DNA from: Periweissella cryptocerci
Lineage (GTDB): Bacteria > Bacillota > Bacilli > Lactobacillales > Lactobacillaceae
DNA length: 64,000 nt
Direction: 5' to 3'
Assembly (NCBI RefSeq): GCF_004358325.1
Contig: NZ_CP037940.1
Location: 1,178,001-1,242,000 of the forward strand
In this document: positions 8,704-16,946 of the stretch, in pieces
How positions within the stretch are numbered: position 1 is the stretch's first letter
Layout: every line of letters starts with the position of its first letter
Translations under genes and position numbers: made by a program
Notes under the pieces: generated by a model
Databases searched by the model: none
What the model was told of the DNA's origin: nothing
Seen by the model: the letters and a program-made list of their open reading frames with translations, nothing else

Positions 8704-9016
8704 GTTTTATTATAGTGTCTATAGTTAGCAATTTAATCTGCTGACTGGCGCACTAATTTTCTAATTTAATTAGTATTATATCATTTGATGTAACCGCTTG
8801 TATTCATTAACCGACGAATTCCGTGACTTAATGCACAAATGAAACGCGTTTTTATTACGTTTACTACCTGTATTTTAGGATAAAATAGCGTACAATGGTT
8901 TAGTCAGTTTACACACTTAAGCAAAATAGGATTCCTTGAGATCAGCCTTCATAAGAATACAATCTGTGATTGCAAAAGATTCGAGTGCACAACTCAGTCG
9001 CTCAAGTTAATTAAAT
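8704..9016. other. Intergenic region between divergent pncB and yoaK
   Basis: No gene seen. A candidate plus-strand promoter is TTGAGA (8936-8941) with TACAAT (8958-8963), spacing 16 bp, upstream of the YoaK-like gene. A CcpA-like sequence near 8838 does not fit the consensus. Confidence 0.35.
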
Positions 9017-9036
9017 AGGAGCCATCTGGGCATCCT
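9017..9036 (+). repeat. GGAGCC-GGGCATCC mini-hairpin repeat (single copy)
   Basis: AGGAGCCATCTGGGCATCCT forms a small bulged hairpin. The same unit occurs three times in tandem before the gene at 38784 and once before the gene at 62033. Here it lies 34 bp upstream of the yoaK-like start, whose own ribosome site (TTTAGGAGG) is separate. Confidence 0.55.
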
Positions 9037-9069
9037 AAATACAATGAAATTCTTTAGGAGGATTCTTTT

Positions 9070-9768
9070 ATGCATGAACATATTCGGATTCAAGATACAC
9101 TCCGCGTAGCCGTCGCTTTATCCATGGTTGGTGGTTACATGGACTCATATTCATACTCATTTTTAGGTGAACACTTCGCCAGTTTACAGTCTGGGAACTT
9201 AATCATGATGGGAATGCACGTTGCGGATGGTCAATTCCAAGAAGCTGCCACGTACTTAATTCCCGTATTATCATTTGCGTTAGGCGCGGGTTTCAACTTC
9301 TTTGTCAAAAAATTCCTCGCCAATTCAAAAGCATTATTATGGCAAGAAATTAGTTTGTTAATTGAATTGCTCGGTTTTATCCTCGTTGCGACAATCGCCC
9401 CTTGGTTACCTTCAAAAATGATGGTTATCGGTGGGATGGCCTTCTTTGCCGCCCTACAAGCCGATACTTTCACAGTCGTCCACGGCACGCCTTATGCGAC
9501 CCTAATGAGTACTGGGAATGTCAAAACGTTTGGTTCAATGTTAATGCAGTTCATTGTTACCAAAGATAAAATTAAGCTCTACACCGCAGGACGCTTTTTC
9601 GTCATCCTCTTCGGTTTCTTCTCCGGAGCGGTCATCGCCCATATTTTGGGTAATGTAATCGGGGTTAACGCTTTGTACGGCGCAAGTTTCATCATGTTAA
9701 TTACTTTCTTAATGTTACACATTGGATCAATGAATCCCGTCGTACCAAAATCAATTGATCCAAAATAA
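9070..9768 (+). CDS. YoaK/DUF1275 family membrane protein
   Basis: Six-helix membrane protein of 232 residues. VGGYMDSYSYSFLGEHFASLQSGNLIMMG near the N-terminus and the HGTPYATLMSTGNVKTFG segment in the middle are hallmarks of DUF1275 (YoaK). The family is probably a transporter, but its substrate is unknown. It is a single-gene transcript with a strong ribosome site (TTTAGGAGGATT) and is followed by an intrinsic terminator and repeat copy C. Confidence 0.85.
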   Translation: MHEHIRIQDTLRVAVALSMVGGYMDSYSYSFLGEHFASLQSGNLIMMGMHVADGQFQEAATYLIPVLSFALGAGFNFFVKKFLANSKALLWQEISLLIELLGFILVATIAPWLPSKMMVIGGMAFFAALQADTFTVVHGTPYATLMSTGNVKTFGSMLMQFIVTKDKIKLYTAGRFFVILFGFFSGAVIAHILGNVIGVNALYGASFIMLITFLMLHIGSMNPVVPKSIDPK

Positions 9769-9804
9769 TTCTAAAAACTAGTGAGCAAAATACTTTTGTT
9801 TCAT

Positions 9805-9862
9805 GCAAAAAAATCTCGATATCTCCCTTGAACCAGATAAGGAGGCACCGAGATTTTTTAGT
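9805..9862 (+). terminator. Intrinsic terminator after the YoaK-like gene
   Basis: Hairpin with outer arms AAAAATCTCG and CGAGATTTTT enclosing an inner CTCCCTT/AAGGAG pairing, followed by T-rich sequence. It can work in both directions. Confidence 0.7.
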
Positions 9863-9868
9863 TTAAGC

Positions 9869-10250
9869 GGTTCTATTTATTCTAGCGTGGGATTGTCGCT
9901 TCTGTATTTTTCAATCATCGAATTACTGAGGTTCTATTGTCAGTGTTGTTTTCCATACTACTGCGGACAGTGGTTGGCAACTGTTTTCGCTAGTTTGAGA
10001 ATTATTACTAACTAACGGAGTGACGGTGAATTACTTGGCGGTCGCAGACTTTACACCGTAGCTGGGGGAATATGTGTGCAGCACATATTTCCGCTGAGGA
10101 TAAGATGAGGACTCTAAGGAATTTATTCCTTAGAGTTCCAGCTTATCCGAATTTGCCAAGACCGTACTTCGGCTTGGCAATGCGCTTCCAGCGTGGTGCG
10201 CCAAGTAATTTACCGGCACGCAGTGGACAAGTTTATTCAATCCCACGTCA
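9869..10250 (-). repeat. Structured intergenic repeat, copy C
   Basis: Nearly full copy from GGTTCTATTTATTCTAGCG to TTCAATCCCACGTCA. It has the hairpins GAATATGTGTGCAGCACATATT, a perfect ACTCTAAGGAATTTATTCCTTAGAGT type stem, and TTGCCAAG/CTTGGCAA. Its last few bases are missing. It ends 18 bp from the stop codon of the minus-strand dehydrogenase gene. The stretch between 9769 and 10267 holds only the terminator and this repeat. Confidence 0.88.
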
Positions 10251-10267
10251 ACTTAATCGGCTAAAAT

Positions 10268-11218
10268 TTAATACCCTTTATTCAAATCAACCACATTCCG
10301 CACAAAAGTCCCATCAGCCAAGTAACTGGGCAGATTTGCCGCCACAATTTTTAATAACCGGGCGGTGTAGTCGTCGACAAAACCAGTTGTGTGGCTAGTA
10401 ATCAAGACTTCTGGAATATCCCAAAGTGGATTATCAGCTGGTAGTGGTTCTGGGTTGGCGACATCCAATGCCACATAACGAACTTTTTTAGCGGCGACGG
10501 CTTGAATCAATTCTGCATTTGTCACCGAGAAACCACGACCAACATTAATGAACAAGAAAGCATCAGCGACATGGCTGAAGAATTCGGCATTGTAGAAATC
10601 CCGCGTTTCTTCAGTTCCCGGCAAGATATTAACAATGATATCAGCATCGGCGACAGCGGTTTGATATTCCGCTAATGGATAAACTTGATCAAAACCTGCA
10701 ACCGCACGTCCACTGTGGTTAATTCCCGTCACATGAACATGTAAAGCTTGCAAGTTTTGAGCCAATTCAGCCCCAATGTGCCCCGTACCAAAAATTAGCA
10801 CCTTGAACTCACTTAGCACGCGCATGTTATTCCCTTGGTTATTCCAAGTGTGTGTCTGTGTATTTTGAACGTGTGTGTTCAATCCCCGCGTGAAGTACAG
10901 CATATCCCCAAAAACCGATTGCGCAATTGGTTCGGCATGTACCCCGCTCGCATTCGTTACGGTAACGCCCAATGCTGCTAATTTGTCTTTAGGGAAGTAA
11001 TCGACCCCGGCAGAAGTTGATTGAATCCAGCGCAATTGCGAGTTTGACGTATCAATAATCGCGTTACCCAGGCTCGCATCCCAGCCAAACATAACTGTAA
11101 CACTCGCATAATCGGCTGGTAACAAGTCTGCGGCTGCCGTAACTTTTGCCCCCGCCTTTGTTAGCATAGAAGTAACTTCCGGTGATAGATCATAAAATTT
11201 AACAACGTGTTCAGTCAT
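10268..11218 (-). CDS. D-isomer-specific 2-hydroxyacid dehydrogenase family protein
   Basis: NAD(P)-dependent oxidoreductase of 316 residues acting on a 2-keto/2-hydroxy acid. The nucleotide site IFGTGHIGAELAQ is about residues 144-156. The catalytic triad of the family is present: Arg in INVGRGFSV, Glu in DVANPEPLPADNPLW, and His in ITSHTTG. Family length is normal. The specific substrate (lactate, phosphoglycerate, isocaproate type) cannot be told from sequence. Monocistronic, divergent from the ECF S gene. Confidence 0.88.
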   Translation of the reverse strand: MTEHVVKFYDLSPEVTSMLTKAGAKVTAAADLLPADYASVTVMFGWDASLGNAIIDTSNSQLRWIQSTSAGVDYFPKDKLAALGVTVTNASGVHAEPIAQSVFGDMLYFTRGLNTHVQNTQTHTWNNQGNNMRVLSEFKVLIFGTGHIGAELAQNLQALHVHVTGINHSGRAVAGFDQVYPLAEYQTAVADADIIVNILPGTEETRDFYNAEFFSHVADAFLFINVGRGFSVTNAELIQAVAAKKVRYVALDVANPEPLPADNPLWDIPEVLITSHTTGFVDDYTARLLKIVAANLPSYLADGTFVRNVVDLNKGY

Positions 11219-11395
11219 AGTTTTACTTCCTTTTTGTAAGTGGATGGTTTACAATGTAGATGTTATATTATCAACATTATAACCAATTTTTAATCAATTG
11301 GGTTACTAATAGTTTCAATAATTATTGGCCACCTAACTCGCCAATATTCAAATTCAATACTTAATATTAAAGCTATTTTATAGGAGATTTTAATC

Positions 11396-12022
11396 ATGGC
11401 AAAACCAACCAATATGCGGACATTAGTACTTACAGCAGTATTTTTAGCAATTCTGATCATTCAAGTCTTTGTCTTTCCAATCCTAGGTTACTTACCACTT
11501 GGTGCCTTTGTTGTTGGGGCCTCGGTTACGATTATTCAGTTTACCATTGCCATTGGTACTATTGTCATCGGTACTAAACAAGGCATGATTCTAGGTGCTT
11601 TCTGGGGTATTTTCCGTTTAATCCAAGCATGGACTACACAAGGTACACTTGGGTCTTACATGTTCATGAACCCCTTCACTTCAATCGTACCTTCAATAAT
11701 GGTTGCAGTCGTCGTTGGTTTGATCGCCCGTAAAGCCATTAGCAGTAACAAAACTTCTGGCCGTGTGGGTGGTTTCGCACTTGCAGGTGCACTAGCTGCG
11801 TTCACAAACACATTCTTCGTCACCGTTTTCACTTGGATTGGTTTCAACGTAATGCACTTCAACGGTGGCACTTCCGGCTTCAAAATCACCACATTGGGGG
11901 CTGATTTCCTACCTTGGTTCTTAAGCGTAATCGTTGGGTTCAACGGTATCTTTGAAATCATTGCTGGTATCATCATTGTGCCACTGATTACAGTACCAGT
12001 CCTTAAAGCTTTAAAACGTTAA
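11396..12022 (+). CDS. ECF transporter S component, possibly pantothenate-type (PanT-like)
   Basis: Membrane protein of 208 residues with about six helices. It is the substrate-binding unit of a group II ECF vitamin transporter and would share the EcfA1-EcfA2-EcfT module encoded at 51963-54468. The N-terminal region (MRTLVLTAVFLAILIIQ), the GAFVVGASVTIIQF segment and the GAFWGIFRLIQAW region resemble PanT/COG4684 proteins. The vitamin is uncertain. It has an AGGAG ribosome site and its own terminator, so it is monocistronic. Confidence 0.75.
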   Translation: MAKPTNMRTLVLTAVFLAILIIQVFVFPILGYLPLGAFVVGASVTIIQFTIAIGTIVIGTKQGMILGAFWGIFRLIQAWTTQGTLGSYMFMNPFTSIVPSIMVAVVVGLIARKAISSNKTSGRVGGFALAGALAAFTNTFFVTVFTWIGFNVMHFNGGTSGFKITTLGADFLPWFLSVIVGFNGIFEIIAGIIIVPLITVPVLKALKR

Positions 12023-12027
12023 TCAAA

Positions 12028-12066
12028 ATTCAAAAGGCGCATCCAAATTTTCTGGATGCGCCTTTT
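12028..12066. terminator. Bidirectional terminator between the ECF S gene and the permease
   Basis: Perfect hairpin with arms AAAAGGCGCATCCA and TGGATGCGCCTTTT, T-rich in both directions, between two convergent genes. Confidence 0.88.
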
Positions 12067-12073
12067 CTACTTA

Positions 12074-13519
12074 TTATTTAACTTCTTGACCACCATGGCG
12101 GACAATCGAGTGAGTCCGACCGTAAAGGAAGTACCAAACGAGGCCGATAGCTTGCCAGATAACAAACACGTGCCAAGTAATCGCCTTCAATTGGAGCATC
12201 AAGAACACACACATCAAGAACGATAAGATTGGTACTACTGGGTAAAATGGTACTTTGAATCCAGCATCAATATTCTTAAATTGACTTTCGTTACGGAGAA
12301 AGATAACTCCAATTGATACAAGCGCGAAAGCAAAGAGTGTCCCGATGTTAACTAATTCAGCAATTGTTTGTAATGGTACGACACCACCAATTAAGGCGGC
12401 CAAAGTACCAAAAATCAACGTACTGCCGGTTGGAATTTTCTTTTTTAATGAAATTGCGTGAAAAGACTTGGGTAACAGACCGTCACGCGAGATTGCGAAG
12501 AGTAACCGCGTCCCACCAAAGGTCATTACCAAAAGTACTGTGGTCATACCAACTACGGCACCTAATGAAACAATTCCGCCAATCCAATTTTGATGAATCA
12601 TATTCAATGCAAAGGCCACTGGATCACCTTGGTGGGCTGGATTAGAGAGGTCTTTATAGTTAACCACCCCGACCAACACCGCGGAAAGCGCCATATAGAG
12701 CACTGAAGCAACCCCGAGTGACGCAATAATTCCGATTGGCATATTACGCTTGGGGTTTTTAACTTCTTCTGACGCTGTTGAAACAGCATCAAAACCGATA
12801 TACGCATAGAACGCAGTCGCAGCTCCGGCGACAATCCCCGCAAACCCATAGTGATGCACACCGGCTGCATCTGTGAAGCCTTTTGGAATAAATGGTACAT
12901 AATTGTTCGTCTTAATGAAAAATGCACCAACGACAATGAACAGTAGAATTACCGCAATCTTCACAAGCACCATGATTGAGTTAATGCGCGTTGATTCACG
13001 AACACCTACCAATAATAATAGTGTCACTAAGACACAAATAATAATAGCGATAATATCAACGCCGTGCCCATTCGCATGACGTAGAAATTCCGGTAAGTGG
13101 ACACCGAAGCCGCCAATCAAGTTTTGGAAGTAAGCCGACCACGAACTAGCGACCGACGCGACCGCGAATAAATATTCTGAAACTAATGACCATCCAAGAA
13201 TCCAAGCAATCAATTCGCCGAAGACGGCGTACGCATACGTATACGCACTACCGGCCAACGGGATTGTCGATGCAAATTCGGCGTAACAGAGTGCAGCAAG
13301 CGCACAGACAAATGCGGCCAATAAGAACGACAGAATTACCGCCGGCCCGGCATATGTTCCAGCAATAATTCCGGGCGTAATGAAAATCCCGGCGCCGACA
13401 ATCGCACCAATGCCCATCGTTGCTAAGCCAAACGCACTCAACGATCGCTCCAAAACTGGCTTTTTGGCCAAATCAACGGTGACATCTTTTTTGGTAAATA
13501 AATTATGATTAGTTGCCAT
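12074..13519 (-). CDS. APC family amino acid permease (cationic amino acid transporter-like)
   Basis: Proton-coupled amino acid uptake protein of 481 residues with 12 or more membrane helices. GIGAIVGAGIFITPG at about residues 36-50 is the helix 1 motif of the APC superfamily. YAEFASTIPLAGSAYTYAY and FYAYIGFDAVSTASEEVKNPKRNMP match the YfnA/CAT branch. Substrate is probably a broad or cationic amino acid but cannot be fixed. Single gene transcript ending at the shared terminator. Confidence 0.9.
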   Translation of the reverse strand: MATNHNLFTKKDVTVDLAKKPVLERSLSAFGLATMGIGAIVGAGIFITPGIIAGTYAGPAVILSFLLAAFVCALAALCYAEFASTIPLAGSAYTYAYAVFGELIAWILGWSLVSEYLFAVASVASSWSAYFQNLIGGFGVHLPEFLRHANGHGVDIIAIIICVLVTLLLLVGVRESTRINSIMVLVKIAVILLFIVVGAFFIKTNNYVPFIPKGFTDAAGVHHYGFAGIVAGAATAFYAYIGFDAVSTASEEVKNPKRNMPIGIIASLGVASVLYMALSAVLVGVVNYKDLSNPAHQGDPVAFALNMIHQNWIGGIVSLGAVVGMTTVLLVMTFGGTRLLFAISRDGLLPKSFHAISLKKKIPTGSTLIFGTLAALIGGVVPLQTIAELVNIGTLFAFALVSIGVIFLRNESQFKNIDAGFKVPFYPVVPILSFLMCVFLMLQLKAITWHVFVIWQAIGLVWYFLYGRTHSIVRHGGQEVK

Positions 13520-13660
13520 AAAAAATCCCCTCTTCTATTAAATTATGATAATTACCTCATTTTACCGGCTTTCGATAACATACGCAAGCTACAAGATATA
13601 AAAATTAGATATTCCCATAAGTAATATTTTTAAGTGTTTTTATAATACAGCTTTATAATT

Positions 13661-13702
13661 AAAAATTCGACCCACGCCGAAATTACGTGGATCGAATTAT
13701 TT
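13661..13702 (-). terminator. Terminator after the bacteriocin-type ABC operon
   Basis: Hairpin with arms AATTCGATCCACG and CGTGGGTCGAATT read on the minus strand, followed by T-rich sequence, just after the ABC gene ending at 13721. Confidence 0.75.
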
Positions 13703-13720
13703 ACTTCATATCAAATTACT

Positions 13721-14350
13721 TCAATTGCTCCCGTGAAACTGGCTCACATCAATCACGACATCAGCTTGATTAGCGACATAGTCATCATGGGTAGCTACAA
13801 TAACAATTTTATTCGACTGAGCCATTGCTTGGAGGCTTTGTACAACCAATTTCGTATTTCCTTTATCAAGGGCACCCGTTGGTTCATCTGCCAAAATGAT
13901 TGGTGGGTTTTTCAAATATAAACGGGCAAGTGCAACCCGTTGGGCCTCACCACCGGAAAGGCTGTAAACTTTGCGCTTCAGATAACTTGCACTTAAGCCA
14001 AATTTTTCTAATGCCGTTTGCAACTCAATTACCGGATATCGTCGGACTAACCGGAGATTTTGCTGAACCGTATCCTCTTCAATCAAGGCATAATTCTGGA
14101 ATAAGTAACCTAAATATTCGCGAAAGTAAGTAATTACCGACATACCATATAAATCGGTATCATCCACCATAATCTGCCCGCTCGTCAACTCATCTAATTT
14201 TGCTAAGCTGTTCAGAATAGTTGACTTACCAATCCCCGATGGACCAATCAAGGCATACATTTTCCCTGGTTCAAACTTCAGATTCACATTTTGCAATAAT
14301 GCGGGCGTGTTGCCATACTGTTTAGTACCATTAATAATTTGTAGCATCAT
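13721..14350 (-). CDS. ABC transporter ATP-binding protein of a lactococcin 972-type locus
   Basis: Cytoplasmic ATPase of 209 residues. Walker A GPSGIGKS at residues 36-43, signature LSGGEAQRVALAR, Walker B IILADEPTGALD, and H-loop His in VATHDD. It belongs to the LolD/MacB-like branch found next to DUF1430 membrane proteins in lactococcin 972 loci, where the pair is thought to give immunity or export. Its start overlaps the stop of the DUF1430 gene by 4 bp, so they are coupled. Confidence 0.9.
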   Translation of the reverse strand: MMLQIINGTKQYGNTPALLQNVNLKFEPGKMYALIGPSGIGKSTILNSLAKLDELTSGQIMVDDTDLYGMSVITYFREYLGYLFQNYALIEEDTVQQNLRLVRRYPVIELQTALEKFGLSASYLKRKVYSLSGGEAQRVALARLYLKNPPIILADEPTGALDKGNTKLVVQSLQAMAQSNKIVIVATHDDYVANQADVVIDVSQFHGSN

Positions 14351-16332
14351 TTTTCCCCCTTGATTGTTGTTGCAAGCTTCTGCATATCCTTAGTCGCTTG
14401 CCAAGTAAACAAACTCCCAGCTACAGCTAATGATATCCCGCCAAATGAAGCGACAATTGATAATGGGGCCCGTAAAACACCAACCAGTAATACGCCTTCA
14501 AAAATTGTCACACCTAGCCAGAGAAGGATAAAATGGTAGTGAATCCGTAGCAGTGAATTTCCGTGTAAACGCTTGATAGCAGCGCGTTGCCGATTAGTCG
14601 TCAGATACACATTATTTACTAATTGATATTCCAAAAGTAATAGCACGATCAGCAACGCTAAAATTAGCAACAAGAGCTTAATCTTATTGTTAACCTCTTG
14701 GTACACCTTAGCTGCTTCGTCGTTAATATTCACGTACCCGCCAATTTGTGGTGCTAAACCAAATTCCGCGACCTTTTTAGCTAACTGCTTGAAATTTGGA
14801 AATATTAACCCTTGATTCGATAATATTGATTGCCAATTTCCATTAGGGGTGTCACTATCCCCGCCTAACGATTTTGGCGAGACTACTAAAATTACCGGAT
14901 TTGGTAGCTGACTACTGTATTGGCCTAGACTAAAACCATTTGTGTCGTAACTAAATATTTTTTGATTGGCCTTAATGCTGATAGGTTTCATCTGCATTTG
15001 TGGATTTTTGACGTGTAATTCTGCAAAAAATAATTCATACTCATATTTTTTAATTAATTCTTGGGTTCGTCCTTTTAGATTAGCTGGAATCAGTGCATAC
15101 GTAATATTTGAATCTTGTGGTAACTTAATCCGTTGATTATCTACCGTTACGATTTTATTTTGGCGTAAATAATTTGCATTAACTTCAAGGACGTTCCCAT
15201 TTGCGTAGTCGGTATAATTCGATGCATCACCGCCTCCATAAGCCGCTACAATCATTCCATGTTGGTTACCCCAATTCACCAATTTGTAAGTGTCTTTAGG
15301 ACCTTCGTCATGTTGAACGCCCGCAAATGCAGCTAAGGATAACGTATAATAGTTCGGTAAATTATGCCAAGTTGCTAACTCAGTTTTGACCTGATTAGCG
15401 GTCTTCAGATTTCCCATGACTAGTATGACAACTACCACAACTGCGACTTCGGTAAGCGCCTTAAAAAACCAATTAACCGTAAAAACTAACTTACTTTGTT
15501 GTTTACCGTTGATTGCAGCTAAAATCGTTTTCTCATTATGGGACAAAACCTGAATTACAATTGCTAATACGGATATACCCAACTCTAGAATAAGCAAAAG
15601 GCCAGCCAATAACAGCATCGGGTACATACTTCCTAACTGACTTCGGACGAACATACTGCCAATAACTACCAGTAGACTCAGCCCATAGCTCACTAAAAAA
15701 AGCCGTTGATCTTGCATAAATGCTTGCCACGCATCTGCCAATCGTGAAACTCCGTGTAAATGTTTAATATTGGACGCTCGCAAGTATTGAAAATTCGCCA
15801 CCACTAAGACAATAAAAAGCATTAACAACACCAACCCCAGAATAAGGTATAGATAGTTATTTGATAAAAAATCACCAACTAACCACGTGACATCAGTTGA
15901 TTGACGTTCATATGTCAATCCCAAGCGATGCAATTCATGGCCAATTGCTTGCGGGCTCACCTTACCAAAAAAGTATAAAGGATAACGTAAATCACTCGTC
16001 AAAAATTGATTATACGTCGCAAAAGCCTGGCGTGGCACTAAATGTTTACCGACTTGCTTGTCATTACCTAATGTATAAAATTTTTGAACCGGATTACTAC
16101 CAACCGTCGGGACAACAAATTGCTTCACAATCGCCACCTTATGTTCCCGACCAAAATCATCAAGTGCCTGATTAATCACATTTTTACGGCTTACATCATC
16201 AACTTTGGTAATCACATATGGTTTCGCCGTAACCGAAATAATATCTTGGGCATTCTGATTAACAAATAATAACAGCAAGCTAGCATACACCCCAGTAAGA
16301 ATAATTAGGATGGTTTTTCGCATTTTTCGCAT
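14347..16332 (-). CDS. DUF1430 family bacteriocin-associated integral membrane protein
   Basis: Membrane protein of 661 residues, normal for the bacteriocin-associated seven-helix family (DUF1430). One N-terminal helix (ILIILTGVYASLLLLFV), a large outside domain, three central helices (about residues 155-290), another outside domain, and three C-terminal helices, similar to FtsX/MacB permeases. It is the partner of the ATPase downstream and follows a lactococcin 972-like gene by 87 bp, the standard order of such loci. The immunity role is inferred from that context. A ribosome site AAAGGAAC precedes the ATG. Confidence 0.85.
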   Translation of the reverse strand: MRKMRKTILIILTGVYASLLLLFVNQNAQDIISVTAKPYVITKVDDVSRKNVINQALDDFGREHKVAIVKQFVVPTVGSNPVQKFYTLGNDKQVGKHLVPRQAFATYNQFLTSDLRYPLYFFGKVSPQAIGHELHRLGLTYERQSTDVTWLVGDFLSNNYLYLILGLVLLMLFIVLVVANFQYLRASNIKHLHGVSRLADAWQAFMQDQRLFLVSYGLSLLVVIGSMFVRSQLGSMYPMLLLAGLLLILELGISVLAIVIQVLSHNEKTILAAINGKQQSKLVFTVNWFFKALTEVAVVVVVILVMGNLKTANQVKTELATWHNLPNYYTLSLAAFAGVQHDEGPKDTYKLVNWGNQHGMIVAAYGGGDASNYTDYANGNVLEVNANYLRQNKIVTVDNQRIKLPQDSNITYALIPANLKGRTQELIKKYEYELFFAELHVKNPQMQMKPISIKANQKIFSYDTNGFSLGQYSSQLPNPVILVVSPKSLGGDSDTPNGNWQSILSNQGLIFPNFKQLAKKVAEFGLAPQIGGYVNINDEAAKVYQEVNNKIKLLLLILALLIVLLLLEYQLVNNVYLTTNRQRAAIKRLHGNSLLRIHYHFILLWLGVTIFEGVLLVGVLRAPLSIVASFGGISLAVAGSLFTWQATKDMQKLATTIKGEK

Positions 16333-16419
16333 AATTAAGTTCCTTTATGAAATGAAAAACGTATTTCCCAACAAGTTCTGGAAAACACGTCGTGATATCA
16401 ATACCTAGAAATATGCGAC

Positions 16420-16672
16420 TTACGCTTTTTTATAATCGTAATGTGTTGCATTTCCACTTGAAGCACGATTAACAGTTGCAGTCGAACCCTCATTATTTTT
16501 GACCCACCTGCCTACATGTCGTTTTTTCCCAACCGCAATCGCTTGCGATTGATATGCTGGAATCGTCGTATCTGTTTCAGCAATTACTTTTTTACTCGTC
16601 ATCGTTGAGTAGAAATATCCCCATGTGTAGTGCCCCACTAACTAAAATCCGTTTCCGTAAAATACTAGTCAT
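16420..16672 (-). pseudogene. Broken lactococcin 972-family bacteriocin gene
   Basis: A strong ribosome site (GGAGG at 16681-16685) is followed by the ATG at 16672 and MTSILRKRILVSGAL, the start of a signal peptide. That frame stops after 26 codons. The mature part is in the +1 frame from about 16638 (GHYTWGYFYSTMTSKKV ... GRWVKNNEG ... GNATHYDYKKA), with a stop codon in that frame just before it. The hydrophobic core and cleavage site are missing, so a small deletion plus frameshift has removed them. The mature part fits the lactococcin 972 pattern (N-terminal Trp/Tyr, GKxxxxGRW, GNAxxYD near the end), as does its placing before DUF1430 and an ABC ATPase. Confidence 0.68.
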
Positions 16673-16704
16673 TAAACAATTCCTCCAAAGATTTATTATG
16701 ATAC

Positions 16705-16847
16705 TTCTTAACAACGACGATTATAAGTCTTTTCTTAACATTTGGTTCATTTTTTCTTAAGAGGCCTTTTTTGGTGCTTAAGCGTGTTTTTTCCAATTCT
16801 TAAAAGGGGGTAAATTCTTCTTAAGAACGATTTACCCCCTTTTAAGA
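16705..16847 (-). promoter_or_regulatory. Phased TTCTTAA array and activator-type promoter of the bacteriocin locus
   Basis: TTCTTAA or a one-base variant occurs at 16705, 16732, 16754, 16775, 16797, 16818 and 16840 (plus strand coordinates). From 16732 on the spacing is 22, 21, 22, 21 and 22 bp, two helix turns, so all sites face one side of the DNA. A -10 box TATAAT lies at 16720-16725 on the minus strand with no good -35, so the site at 16732-16738 takes its place. This layout suggests cooperative binding of an activator or repressor. The binding protein is not identified. Confidence 0.6.
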
Positions 16848-16850
16848 ATT
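16795..16850. terminator. Long perfect hairpin, possible terminator
   Basis: Twenty-base arms (ATTCTTAAAAGGGGGTAAAT and its complement) enclose a 14-base loop. It overlaps the last sites of the TTCTTAA array. It lacks a clean T run on the plus strand, so it may be an operator or the far end of the array rather than a true terminator. Confidence 0.45.
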
Positions 16851-16854
16851 AATG

Positions 16855-16880
16855 GCTCCATTTATTCTAGTGTGGAATTA
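16855..16880 (-). repeat. Solo end of the structured intergenic repeat
   Basis: GGCTCCATTTATTCTAGTGT matches the outer terminus of the repeat family but no body follows. It lies 67 bp from the stop codon of dus, in the same relative orientation as the full copies. Confidence 0.55.
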
Positions 16881-16946
16881 ATTACCATTTGCTTAACTTT
16901 TTAACAAAAAAAGCCCATTCCGTAGAATAGACTTAGACATCAATAT

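Noticed and set aside
8838..8856. GAAACGCGTTTTTATT as a CcpA site before pncB/yoaK
   Set aside because: The central CG is offset from the cre consensus and the right half does not match.
16795..16850. Insertion-sequence terminal repeat
   Set aside because: The long palindrome has no transposase or target duplication beside it. It is better explained by the TTCTTAA array or a terminator.
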